Assembly: GCF_036867195.1 (NCBI RefSeq) | Contig: NZ_JBAJII010000001.1 | Coordinates: forward strand, 2,232,001-2,296,000 | From: Arthrobacter sp. Soc17.1.1.1 | GTDB lineage: Bacteria; Actinomycetota; Actinomycetes; Actinomycetales; Micrococcaceae | Direction of reading: 5' to 3' | Length of the DNA stretch: 64,000 bases | Shown: piece by piece, positions 44,691-52,522 of the stretch | Layout of the letters: the number at the start of each line of letters is the position of its first letter | Position numbering within the stretch: the first letter of the stretch is position 1 | The notes under the pieces: model-generated | Told to the model about the DNA's origin: nothing | Databases searched by the model: none | What the model saw: only the letters and a program-made list of their open reading frames with translations | Made by a program: the position numbers and the translations under genes

Positions 44691-45626
44691 ATGGCAAAGA
44701 TCTACGACGACGTCACCCAGCTCGTGGGACGGACGCCCCTCGTCCGCCTGAACCGCCTCGCCGAGGGCCTGGACGCCCAGGTCGCGGTGAAGCTCGAGTT
44801 CTACAACCCGGCCAACAGCGTCAAGGACCGCATCGGCGTGGCCATCATCGACGCAGCCGAGAAGGCCGGCGCGCTCCGGCCCGGCGGCACGATCGTCGAG
44901 GGTACCTCCGGCAACACCGGGATCGCCCTGGCGATGGTCGGTGCCGCACGCGGGTACCGGGTGCTCCTGACCATGCCGGAGACCATGTCCACGGAACGAC
45001 GGGTGATGCTGCGGGCCTACGGGGCCGAGATCGTCCTGACGCCGGGGTCCGAGGGCATGCGGGGCGCCGTCGAGCGCGCGAAGGAGATCGTCGCGACGAC
45101 CGAGAACGCCATCTGGGCGCAGCAGTTCGCCAATGCGGCGAACCCTGCCATCCACCGCACCACCACGGCCGAGGAGGTCTGGGAGGACACCGACGGCGAG
45201 GTGGACATCTTCGTGGCAGGCGTCGGTACCGGCGGCACCATCACCGGTGTCGGCCAGGTCCTGAAGGAGCGCAAGCCCGGCGTGCAGATCGTCGCCGTCG
45301 AGCCCGCGGACTCCCCCATCCTCAACGGCGGTGCCCCCGGCCCGCACAAGATCCAGGGCCTCGGGGCGAACTTCGTCCCCGAGAACCTCGACCGCGCGGC
45401 CTACGACGAGGTGCTGGACGCCACGGTGGAGGACTCCGTCCGCGTGGCACGGGCCCTCGGCACCCAGGAGGGGATCCTCGGCGGTATCTCCTCGGGAGCC
45501 ATCGTCTGGGCGGCCCTCGAGCTCGCGAAGCGTCCCGAGAACGCCGGTAAGCTCATCGTGGCGATCGTCTGCGATTTCGGCGAGCGCTACATCTCCACGG
45601 TGCTGTTCGACGACATCCGCGGCTGA
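44691..45626 (+). CDS. cysK: Cysteine synthase A (O-acetylserine sulfhydrylase)
   Basis: PLP enzyme making L-cysteine from O-acetylserine and sulfide. The 311-residue protein carries the PLP lysine Lys45 in [11 protein letters not shown], the substrate loop [12 protein letters not shown], the phosphate-binding GTGGTITG, and a C-terminal IVCDFGERY block. It starts a two-gene operon with cysE 52 nt downstream; CysE and CysK form the cysteine synthase complex, in which the C-terminal Ile of CysE inserts into CysK. CysE here ends in Ile, consistent with that. Confidence 0.97.
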   Translation: MAKIYDDVTQLVGRTPLVRLNRLAEGLDAQVAVKLEFYNPANSVKDRIGVAIIDAAEKAGALRPGGTIVEGTSGNTGIALAMVGAARGYRVLLTMPETMSTERRVMLRAYGAEIVLTPGSEGMRGAVERAKEIVATTENAIWAQQFANAANPAIHRTTTAEEVWEDTDGEVDIFVAGVGTGGTITGVGQVLKERKPGVQIVAVEPADSPILNGGAPGPHKIQGLGANFVPENLDRAAYDEVLDATVEDSVRVARALGTQEGILGGISSGAIVWAALELAKRPENAGKLIVAIVCDFGERYISTVLFDDIRG

Positions 45627-45678
45627 CGCCGTCCGACTCGACACCCCGTTCGTATCGATCCACTCCAGAAGGTAACCG

Positions 45679-46266
45679 GTGAGCTTCCTAGAACGACTGC
45701 GCGAGGACCTCGACACCGCGCGCACGCATGATCCGGCTGCCCGCGGGTCCCTCGAGAACACCGTCGTGTACTCCGGGCTGCACGCCATCTGGGTGCACCG
45801 CCTGACCCACCGCATGTGGCGGGACGAGCGCCTGCGCTTCCCGGCGCGGGTCCTGTCGCAGCTCGCGCGGGCCCTGACGGGGATCGAGATCCACCCGGCG
45901 GCGACCATCGGGCGCAGGTTCTTCATCGACCACGGCATGGGGATCGTGATCGGCAGCACCGCTGAGATCGGCGACGACGTCATGCTGTACCAGGGGGTCA
46001 CGCTCGGGGGACGTTCACTCGAGAAGGTGAAGCGCCACCCCACCATCGGCGACCGGGTGACCGTCGGCGCGGGCGCCAAGGTGCTGGGACCCATCACCAT
46101 CGGCGCAGGCAGCGCTGTCGGCGCGAACGCCGTCGTGGTCAAGGACACGCCCCCCGACTCGATCGTCACCGGCATCCCGGCGACGTTCAGGCACCGGGAC
46201 TCGCGCCGCGAGACACAGCCCGCGGTCGATCCGGCGGAGTACGTGGATCCGGCCCTCTACATCTAG
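45679..46266 (+). CDS. cysE: Serine O-acetyltransferase
   Basis: Acetylates L-serine, the committed step of cysteine synthesis and, in actinobacteria, of mycothiol supply. The 195-residue EpsC-type enzyme has a helical N-terminal domain followed by a left-handed beta-helix of hexapeptide repeats ([56 protein letters not shown]). Catalytic His lies in FIDHGMG. The C-terminus ...DPALYI ends in Ile, as needed to dock into CysK. It starts at GTG with AGAAGG upstream and ends in an 18-bp hairpin shared with gnd. Confidence 0.96.
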   Translation: MSFLERLREDLDTARTHDPAARGSLENTVVYSGLHAIWVHRLTHRMWRDERLRFPARVLSQLARALTGIEIHPAATIGRRFFIDHGMGIVIGSTAEIGDDVMLYQGVTLGGRSLEKVKRHPTIGDRVTVGAGAKVLGPITIGAGSAVGANAVVVKDTPPDSIVTGIPATFRHRDSRRETQPAVDPAEYVDPALYI

Positions 46267-46302
46267 GCGGGTCACCTCGGTACCCCACCCTTCAGGCCCC
46301 GT

Positions 46303-46342
46303 ACGACGGAAGCCCCGGACCGTGGTCCGGGGCTTCCGTCGT
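46303..46342. terminator. Bidirectional terminator between cysE and gnd
   Basis: Perfect 18-bp stem (46303-46320 with 46325-46342), 4-nt loop, between convergent cysE and gnd. Confidence 0.87.
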
Positions 46343-46364
46343 CTGCGCTTGCTGTCGAGAAGCG

Positions 46365-47804
46365 TCAGTGCGTGTCGACGGCGCTGATCTCGGACTTGTC
46401 CTCGCCCCAAAGGGTGTGGAACGTGCCCTCGGTGTCCACGCGGTTGTACGTGTGGGCACCGAACAGATCGCGGAGACCCTGGGTCAGGGCGGCCGGCAGG
46501 CGCTTGCGGCGCAGGCCGTCGTAGTAGGTCAGCGACGCCGAGAACACCGGCACCGGGATGCCCAGCTGGACGGCGGTCGCCACCACGCGGCGCCAGGCCG
46601 GGACCGCGCCGGCGATCGCCTCGGCGAACGCGCGGGCGAGCAGCAGGTTCGCGGGACGCTCGTCGGCCACGGCGTACGCCTTCATGATGTCGTCGAGCAG
46701 CTCGGCACGGATGATGCAGCCGGCACGCCACAGCGACGCGATCTCGTCCAGCTTCAGTTCCCAGCCGTATTCCTTCGCCGCCGCGGTGAGCATGTCGATG
46801 CCCTGCGCGTAGCTGACCAGCTTCGAGGCGTAGAGCGCGAGCCGCACGTCCTCCACGAAGGTGTCCGGGAGCTCGACGGTCCCCTCGTGTCCCTGCAGGA
46901 CGTCCTGGGCCTGGAGCCGCTGCTCGAGCTGCGAGGACAGGGCGCGCGCGAACACGGATTCGGCGATGCCCGACGTCGGGCTGCCCAGTTCCAGCGCGGA
47001 TACGACGGTCCAGCGGCCGGTCCCCTTCTGGCCCGCCGCGTCGACGACGACGTCGACGAAGGGCTTGCCCGTGCGTGCGTCGGTGTGCCCGAGGACCTCG
47101 GCGGTGATCTCGATCAGGAAGGAGGACAGCGTGCCGCTGTTCCAGTCCGTGAAGATCTTCGCCTGGTCCGCCGGTTCGATCCCGGCGCCCGAGCGGAGGA
47201 GGTCGAACGCCTCACCGATGACCTGCATGTCCGCGTACTCGATGCCGTTGTGCACCATCTTCACGAAGTGCCCTGCGCCGTCCGTGCCGATCCAGCGGCA
47301 GCACGGCTCGCCGTTGTACTTCGCCGAGATCTTCTCGAGCATCGGGCCGAGGGAGTCGTAGGACTCCCTCGATCCGCCGGGCATGATCGACGGGCCGAGG
47401 AGCGCGCCCTCCTCGCCGCCCGACACACCGACGCCGACGAAATGCAGGTCGTGCTGCGACAGGGCCGCCTCCCGGCGGCGCGTGTCCTCGTAGTGGGAGT
47501 TGCCGCCGTCGATCACGATGTCGCCGGGCTCGAGGAGCGGGGTGAGCTGGTCGATCACCGAGTCCACCGGCTTGCCGGCCTTGACCATGATGAGCACGCG
47601 GCGGGGCTTCTCCAGGGAGTCGACGAGCTCCTGCAGTGTCTCGGTGCGGACGAAATCGCCGTCCTCGCCGTGCTTCTGCAGCAGCGCGTCGGTCTTCTCC
47701 ACGGACCTGTTGTGCAGGGCCACGGTGTAGCCGTTGCGCGCGAGGTTCCGTGCGAGATTCGCTCCCATGACTGCCAGGCCCGTGACGCCGATCTGTGCGC
47801 TCAA
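46365..47804 (-). CDS. gnd: 6-phosphogluconate dehydrogenase (decarboxylating)
   Basis: Converts 6-phosphogluconate to ribulose-5-phosphate, CO2 and NADPH in the pentose phosphate pathway, upstream of rpiB's reaction. The 479-residue long-form enzyme has the NADP motif GVTGLAVMGANLARN with HNRSVEKTD (Arg/Ser/Lys contact the 2'-phosphate), the catalytic block GTDGAGHFVKMVHNGIEY (Lys and Asn), and the C-terminal region around DYFGAHTY-like DLFGAHTYNRVDTEG. Actinobacteria often have the short NAD-type; this is the long form. A repeat-rich 340-bp region lies upstream. Confidence 0.97.
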   Translation of the reverse strand: MSAQIGVTGLAVMGANLARNLARNGYTVALHNRSVEKTDALLQKHGEDGDFVRTETLQELVDSLEKPRRVLIMVKAGKPVDSVIDQLTPLLEPGDIVIDGGNSHYEDTRRREAALSQHDLHFVGVGVSGGEEGALLGPSIMPGGSRESYDSLGPMLEKISAKYNGEPCCRWIGTDGAGHFVKMVHNGIEYADMQVIGEAFDLLRSGAGIEPADQAKIFTDWNSGTLSSFLIEITAEVLGHTDARTGKPFVDVVVDAAGQKGTGRWTVVSALELGSPTSGIAESVFARALSSQLEQRLQAQDVLQGHEGTVELPDTFVEDVRLALYASKLVSYAQGIDMLTAAAKEYGWELKLDEIASLWRAGCIIRAELLDDIMKAYAVADERPANLLLARAFAEAIAGAVPAWRRVVATAVQLGIPVPVFSASLTYYDGLRRKRLPAALTQGLRDLFGAHTYNRVDTEGTFHTLWGEDKSEISAVDTH

Positions 47805-47949
47805 TGTCTTCTCCGTCGTTAGTCAGCTGGATGCAGGACGCTGCATCGGCCGGTGCGTCAGCCGGCGTCCGGGGCGTTCCCCCGCCGGCCGCCCGGTCAC
47901 TTTCACACTATTACCGTGCCGGCACCGCCGCCAGACGCGCCGCGTCCGC

Positions 47950-48070
47950 CGCGTCATATGTCAGCGTCATAGGTCAGTGCCACAGGTCCGTGCCACAGGT
48001 CGGCGTCAGGCGTCGGCGCGAGGCCTGCGATACACCTCGGAGACACCTCGGCGACACAGGTCGGCGGGCT
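47950..48070. repeat. Degenerate 11-13-bp tandem repeats between gnd and rlmN
   Basis: Units AGGTCAGTGCCAC (47971-47983), AGGTCCGTGCCAC (47984-47996) and AGGTCGGCGTC, preceded by a half-matching unit, then ACACCTCGGAG, ACACCTCGGCG and ACACAGGTCGG (48031-48066). They fill the divergent gap (47805-48143), which has no gene and where the promoters of gnd and rlmN must lie. Confidence 0.75.
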
Positions 48071-48143
48071 GCTGCGGGCGGCGTGTCCGACGCGACAGGT
48101 TCCCGGCTGGGACGCTGGCGCCATCCGTGAAAGAATGATAAGG

Positions 48144-49370
48144 ATGTCCGACGTTACGGTAACCCCCGCCCTTGCCCCCACCGCTTCCGCGCGCCCCCAG
48201 GTGCGGCCCGAAGTGGAGGGTGCGCAGCCCATCGTCTCGAGCGACGGCCGGCCCCTGCTGCAGTTCAAGTCCCCGAGGGTCAGCCAGCCGCCCGTGCACC
48301 TGGCGGACCTCACGCTCGCCGAACGCCAGGACCGCCTCAAGGAGCTGGGTCACCAGGGCTTCCGCGCGAAGCAGCTGTCCACCCACTACTTCACGCACTA
48401 CACCACGGACCCTGCAATGATGAGCGACCTCCCGAAGGCGGGACGCGAGGAGCTGGTCTCGGCGATGTTCCCGCCGCTGCTCACCGAGGTGAAGCGCCTG
48501 ACCACGGACAACGGCGACACCATCAAGTTCCTGTGGCGCCTGTTCGACGGCGCCCTCGTGGAGTCCGTCCTGATGCGCTACCCCGGGCGTGTGACCCTCT
48601 GCGTGTCCTCCCAGGCAGGCTGCGGCATGAACTGCCCGTTCTGTGCCACGGGCCAGGCCGGGCTGACCCGCAACATGTCGACGGCGGAGATCGTCGACCA
48701 GGTGGTCGCCGCGAACCGCGCCCTGGCGGAGGGTGCCCTCGGCGACCTGCGCACCGACGGAGGGCACGACGCCGACCGCGTCACGAACATCGTCTTCATG
48801 GGCATGGGTGAGCCGCTGGCCAACTACAAGCGCGTCATGGCCGCCCTCCACCGCTTCGTCGACGACTCCCCGGAGGGGCTCGGCATGTCGGCCCGCAACA
48901 TCACGGTCTCCACCGTGGGCCTCGTACCGGCCATCAACAAGCTCGCGGCCGAATCGCTGCCGGTCACCTTCGCGCTGTCGCTCCATGCCCCCGACGACGA
49001 GCTCCGCGACGAGCTCATCCCCGTCAACACCCGCTGGAAGGTGGACGAGGCCCTCGACGCCGCGTACAACTACTACCGCACCACGGGCCGGCGTGTGAGC
49101 ATCGAGTACGCGCTGATCAAGGACATGAACGACCACGCCTGGCGTGCCGACCTCCTGGCGAAGAAGCTGAACCAGCGCGGCCGCGGCTGGGTGCACGTCA
49201 ACCCGATTCCGCTGAACCCCACGCCGGGCTCCATCTGGACCGCGTCCGAGAAGAGCGTGTCGACCGAGTTCATCAACCGCCTCCGTGCCGCCGGCATCCC
49301 GACCACGCTGCGGGACACCCGCGGCAAGGAGATCGACGGCGCATGCGGTCAGCTCGCCGCCGGCGAGTAG
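48144..49370 (+). CDS. rlmN: 23S rRNA (adenine-2503-C2)-methyltransferase RlmN
   Basis: Radical-SAM enzyme methylating A2503 of 23S rRNA and A37 of some tRNAs. The ~408-residue protein has the cluster motif CGMNCPFC (CxxxCxxC), the SAM block [11 protein letters not shown], and the conserved C-terminal Cys in GACGQL that forms the methylated-cysteine/RNA adduct partner. A ~40-residue low-complexity N-terminal region precedes the fold. ATG 48144 has GAAAGA 9 nt upstream; ATG 48135 is the alternative. It is divergent from gnd. Confidence 0.96.
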   Translation: MSDVTVTPALAPTASARPQVRPEVEGAQPIVSSDGRPLLQFKSPRVSQPPVHLADLTLAERQDRLKELGHQGFRAKQLSTHYFTHYTTDPAMMSDLPKAGREELVSAMFPPLLTEVKRLTTDNGDTIKFLWRLFDGALVESVLMRYPGRVTLCVSSQAGCGMNCPFCATGQAGLTRNMSTAEIVDQVVAANRALAEGALGDLRTDGGHDADRVTNIVFMGMGEPLANYKRVMAALHRFVDDSPEGLGMSARNITVSTVGLVPAINKLAAESLPVTFALSLHAPDDELRDELIPVNTRWKVDEALDAAYNYYRTTGRRVSIEYALIKDMNDHAWRADLLAKKLNQRGRGWVHVNPIPLNPTPGSIWTASEKSVSTEFINRLRAAGIPTTLRDTRGKEIDGACGQLAAGE

Positions 49371-49382
49371 CGGCCGCCCCGA

Positions 49383-49413
49383 TTGGCGGAACACCGCGGC
49401 CGGCCGGTATAGT
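49383..49413 (+). promoter_or_regulatory. Candidate promoter of tRNA-Val
   Basis: TTGGCG (49383-49388) and TATAGT (49408-49413), spacing 19 bp, about 56 nt before the tRNA. The -10 is good; the spacing is slightly long. Confidence 0.5.
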
Positions 49414-49468
49414 CGTCCCTCGTGATGCAGCCGTCCGGCAGTCGCTGGCACGGCGCATCGCGGCGTAT

Positions 49469-49544
49469 GGGTCTTTAGCTCAGCTGGTAGAGCGCCACGT
49501 TTACACCGTGGATGTCATCGGTTCGATCCCGGTAGGACCCACCA
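49469..49544 (+). tRNA. tRNA-Val (UAC)
   Basis: A 76-nt cloverleaf including an encoded CCA (49542-49544): acceptor GGGTCTT/AGGACCC, anticodon stem CCACG/CGTGG with loop TTTACAC (anticodon TAC), T-loop TTCGATC. It is the only one of the five tRNAs here with encoded CCA. Confidence 0.97.
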
Positions 49545-49547
49545 CGA

Positions 49548-49593
49548 GAAACCCCGTCATTCCCAGGCCAACGGTCCGGGAGGACGGGGTTTC
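49548..49593 (+). terminator. Terminator after tRNA-Val
   Basis: 11-bp perfect stem GAAACCCCGTC/GACGGGGTTTC (49548-49558 with 49583-49593) with a 24-nt loop; faces the convergent secreted-protein gene. Confidence 0.75.
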
Positions 49594-49623
49594 GTGCTGT
49601 CCGGGCACTTCCCGGCAGGACGT

Positions 49624-50223
49624 CTAGCCCTGCATCTCCACGACGCCGACGGGCTTGCCGTCCGCGAAGGTCACCACATAGTCCTGGCCCATGATCGTGA
49701 CGGTGCATCGGAGCGCCCCGGTGGTGCGGCAGTCGTCCCCCGGAGCCGGCGCCGTGCCCGGCTCCTCGAAGATCGGTTCCAGCAGCCCGGGGTCGATCCC
49801 GGGTGGCGTGGGCTCGTGGAAGGGCCGCGATCCGGGCGGGATGCAGGTGTAGGGGTCGCCCGGGTCCGTCCACCAGGCGCCGGCCTCGGTGATCGGGCAC
49901 TGCGGGTAGGGCGGTGTAGGAAGATCCCCCGGCGGCAGGTCGCCTCCCATCCCGCTGCCGGACGGAGGGGGCGCCGGGGACGGCGGCGCATCCGCGGACG
50001 CAGCGGGCGCGCCCGGCCGGGAGGCACCGGAGCCGTCCTGCACGCCGTCCTGCACGCCGTCCCGCACGGTGACCGGCTCCGCGGCCGGTACCGGCGCCTC
50101 CGCCGCAGCGACCACGGGGACATCCTGCGCCGCCCGGCTTCCCGGATCCATGAGCAGGGGTTGGACGACGATCACCGCTGCCGTGCCGAGAGCGATGAGA
50201 AGAGACCTGGTTGAAGAACGCAT
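49624..50223 (-). CDS. Secreted Pro-rich protein, function unknown
   Basis: A 199-residue exported protein. Residues 1-32 look like a Sec signal peptide (MRSSTRSLLIALGTAAVIVV, then a likely cleavage after SRAA). A low-complexity region rich in Pro/Ala/Gly follows, with a short DGVQDGVQDG repeat near residue 55. The C-terminal part has four cysteines (PQCPITE, YTCIPP, DDCRTTG, LRCTVTIMG), which may form two disulfides, and ends in a small beta-rich stretch (YVVTFADGKPVGVVEM). I do not recognise a family. It is convergent with tRNA-Val and upstream of no obvious partner. Confidence 0.75.
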   Translation of the reverse strand: MRSSTRSLLIALGTAAVIVVQPLLMDPGSRAAQDVPVVAAAEAPVPAAEPVTVRDGVQDGVQDGSGASRPGAPAASADAPPSPAPPPSGSGMGGDLPPGDLPTPPYPQCPITEAGAWWTDPGDPYTCIPPGSRPFHEPTPPGIDPGLLEPIFEEPGTAPAPGDDCRTTGALRCTVTIMGQDYVVTFADGKPVGVVEMQG

Positions 50224-50313
50224 TTTCCACCCCGATGTATGAGACCTATGGGATGAACCTATGACGGCCAGCCGGGCACGGAAACAGTAGTACTTACGCG
50301 GCTTTTCCTCGAA

Positions 50314-51297
50314 CTACTCGCATCGGTAGCGGATAATCCCCTGGGCGCGCGGCAGGTCGGGCAGCTCCCGGGCGAGGTAGCTGAGGGCCTCGGAGACGCC
50401 GGCCTCGATCTTCAGCGAGGCGAACTCGTCCCCCCGCGTGTGCCCGCGATTGATGATGACCACGGGCTTGCCTGCCTTGAAGGCGTGGCGCACGAACCGC
50501 AGCCCGCTCATGACGGTCAGGGAGGACCCGGCCACCAGGAGGGCGCCGGCGTCGTCGACCATCGCGTAGGCGTCCGCGACGCGCGCCTTGGGCACGTTCT
50601 CGCCGAAGTAGACGAAGTCGGGTTTGAGCATGCCGCCGCAGACCGGACAGGGCGCCATGACGAAGTCGCCCGTGTCGTCGACGTCGGCGTCCGCATCCGG
50701 TGCGACGTCCCCGGCATCCGACTCGCGTTCGAGGTACCCCGGGTTGAGCTCCTCGAGGATCTCGGCGATCCGCGACCGCGGGAAGGTGGACGCGCACTGC
50801 AGGCACACCACGCGGTCGAAGGTGCCGTGCAGGTCGATGACGTTCACGCTGCCGGCCGAGGAGTGCAGTTTGTCCACGTTCTGGGTGATGAGGCCGGAGA
50901 GCAGGTTGCGCTGCTCCAGCAGGGCCACGGCCGCATGGCCCGCATTTGGGTCCGCCCGCCGGAGATGCCGCCACCCAACGTGGTTGCGGGCCCAGTAGCG
51001 GCGTCGGAGTGCCTCGTCGCCGACGAACTGCTGGTACGTCATGGGGCTGCGCGGCACCGATCCGGGTCCGCGGTAGTCGGGGATCCCGGAGTCCGTGCTG
51101 AGGCCGGCGCCGGTCAGCACGGCGAGCCGGTGGCCGGCCAGCAGCGCCACGGCCCGGTCGAGCAGCCGACGCTCCTCCGGGTCGAGCTCGGCGAGGCCGT
51201 CCGCGGGAGGGGTGCTCACGAACCCCGTCAGACCGAGCCTCGGGTTGTCGGCGGGTCCGGGCGGATCCTCCGGCCCCTGGCCCGGCCGCTCGGTCAC
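50314..51297 (-). CDS. NAD-dependent protein deacetylase (Sir2 family)
   Basis: Removes acyl groups from lysines using NAD+. The 327-residue sirtuin has the NAD motif GAGLSTDSGIPDYRG, the LITQNVDKLHSSAG block with catalytic His in DLHGTFD, two zinc knuckles (CLQC and CPVC), and VAGSSLTV. An acidic insertion (SDAGDVAPDADADVDDTGD) lies between the zinc knuckles. It starts at GTG 51297, overlapping the ahpE stop (GTGA), so the sirtuin is translationally coupled to a peroxiredoxin. It is third in the operon DUF3052-ahpE-sirtuin. Confidence 0.95.
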   Translation of the reverse strand: MTERPGQGPEDPPGPADNPRLGLTGFVSTPPADGLAELDPEERRLLDRAVALLAGHRLAVLTGAGLSTDSGIPDYRGPGSVPRSPMTYQQFVGDEALRRRYWARNHVGWRHLRRADPNAGHAAVALLEQRNLLSGLITQNVDKLHSSAGSVNVIDLHGTFDRVVCLQCASTFPRSRIAEILEELNPGYLERESDAGDVAPDADADVDDTGDFVMAPCPVCGGMLKPDFVYFGENVPKARVADAYAMVDDAGALLVAGSSLTVMSGLRFVRHAFKAGKPVVIINRGHTRGDEFASLKIEAGVSEALSYLARELPDLPRAQGIIRYRCE

Positions 51298-51758
51298 AGC
51301 GCGGCTTCGACCGAGCTCAGCGCGCGGGCGTAGTCGGCGATGGGCCGCCCCTGCCCGTGGGGGGAGGACACGAGGGCGCGGACCGTCCCCGAGCCGTCCA
51401 GGACGTAGCTGACGCGCTCGGCGTAGCCGCGGTCGTCGTCGAACGCGCCGTACGCGCGGGTGACGGCGCCGTGCGGCCAGAAGTCGGCCAGCAGGTCGAA
51501 GGAGATGTCGTTCGCGTCGGCGAAGGCGCGCAGCGTGTACTTGTGGTCCACCGAGACCGCCACCAGCGTCACACCGGCGGCGTCGAAGAGGTCGAGGTTG
51601 TCGCGGAGCTGGCCGAGCTCATCGGTGCAGACGCGGGAGAACGCGAAGGGGAAGAAGACGACGACGGCCCCTCCGACCAGGGAGCTGCTCTCGACGGTCT
51701 CGCCGAACTGGTTCGCCAGCGAGAAGTCCGGGGCAACCGCCCCTACGTCCAGCGCCAA
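51294..51758 (-). CDS. ahpE: AhpE-type peroxiredoxin
   Basis: Thiol peroxidase reducing H2O2, peroxynitrite and fatty-acid peroxides. The 154-residue protein has peroxidatic Cys44 in FPFAFSRVCTDELGQ and no second cysteine, so it is a 1-Cys enzyme needing an external thiol such as mycothiol/mycoredoxin, as known for AhpE. The PFAF-S-xxC motif places it in the AhpE/Prx1-Cys group. It lies 3 nt after the DUF3052 gene and overlaps the sirtuin gene by 4 nt. The DUF3052-ahpE pair next to aceE also occurs in M. tuberculosis (Rv2239c-Rv2238c near Rv2241). Confidence 0.94.
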   Translation of the reverse strand: MALDVGAVAPDFSLANQFGETVESSSLVGGAVVVFFPFAFSRVCTDELGQLRDNLDLFDAAGVTLVAVSVDHKYTLRAFADANDISFDLLADFWPHGAVTRAYGAFDDDRGYAERVSYVLDGSGTVRALVSSPHGQGRPIADYARALSSVEAAL

Positions 51759-51761
51759 GGC

Positions 51762-52181
51762 CTACTGCTTCCGGCGGCTGACGAGCCGCGTCGCGGACCA
51801 TTCACGGGAGACACCGGCCGATGACGTGGAGTGCAGCCCGGCGGTGGGAGCGGCTTCCTGCACGTCGGCGGGAGAGACGTAGCCCGGCCGGCCGGACTTC
51901 GGGGTGAGCAGCCAGACGACGCCGGCGGCACCGAGGGAGGTCAGGGCATCCACGAGGGCGTCGACGAGGTCACCGTCACCGTTCCGCCACCACAGGATGA
52001 CGCCGTCCACGACATCCTGGTCGTCCTCCGTGAGGAGTTCGGACCCGATGCCCTCCTCGAGCTGCTCGCGGAAGTCGAAGTCGACGTCGTCGTCGTAGCC
52101 GAGTTCCTGGACAAGGTCGCCGTCTTTGAAACCCAACTTGCCTGCCACGTTGACCGCAGTGGCGGCTTCAGCCTCGCTCAC
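51762..52181 (-). CDS. DUF3052 family protein
   Basis: A 139-residue cytosolic protein of the actinobacterial DUF3052 family. It begins with a hydrophobic/acidic N-terminus (NVAGKLGFKDGDLVQELGYDDDVDFDFREQLEE), then GVILWWRNGDGDLVDALVDAL and WLLTPKSGRPGYVSPADVQEAAPTAGL, a layout shared by these proteins. No catalytic motif is visible; the family resembles regulators or small-molecule-binding proteins but nothing is established. GTG start with AGGAGG 7 nt upstream. It heads the minus-strand operon and is divergent from aceE. Confidence 0.9.
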   Translation of the reverse strand: MSEAEAATAVNVAGKLGFKDGDLVQELGYDDDVDFDFREQLEEGIGSELLTEDDQDVVDGVILWWRNGDGDLVDALVDALTSLGAAGVVWLLTPKSGRPGYVSPADVQEAAPTAGLHSTSSAGVSREWSATRLVSRRKQ

Positions 52182-52522
52182 TTAGCTCCTCCTGAAAAGA
52201 CGGGACTGTCGGGTGAACGGCCCTCGTATGGATGTACATGGCTACCAGCCAACACCTTTATACGCCAAGCATCAAGCCAGCCCGCGGATTTGGGCTGCCC
52301 GCGGCCGGTTGCCCGCGCGGCGGGACCGAGTGTGTGCAAGCCCTCGGCGTAATCTGCACCGAGACCCTGATCCCGCTACGCACGGACCGCATGGCGGCGA
52401 TAGAGTGAGGCGGTATATGGCCGCGGCGCTAGCGCCGGGCCTGCATCTCTGCGTGGGCCGAACGAGCCGTGCGCAGGCATTAAGCGACACGGACACGATC
52501 CGTGGAAGTGGAGAGATATCGC
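52182..52522. other. Intergenic region between DUF3052 and aceE
   Basis: 341 bp with divergent promoters expected. A TATAAA box on the minus strand (about 52258-52263) may serve DUF3052. No gene, repeat or RNA is recognised. Confidence 0.6.

Noticed and set aside
40458..50223. A transferred island or mobile element in the hypothetical-rich parts
   Set aside because: No transposase, integrase other than XerC, flanking repeats or tRNA-adjacent att duplication was seen; codon use is uniform.
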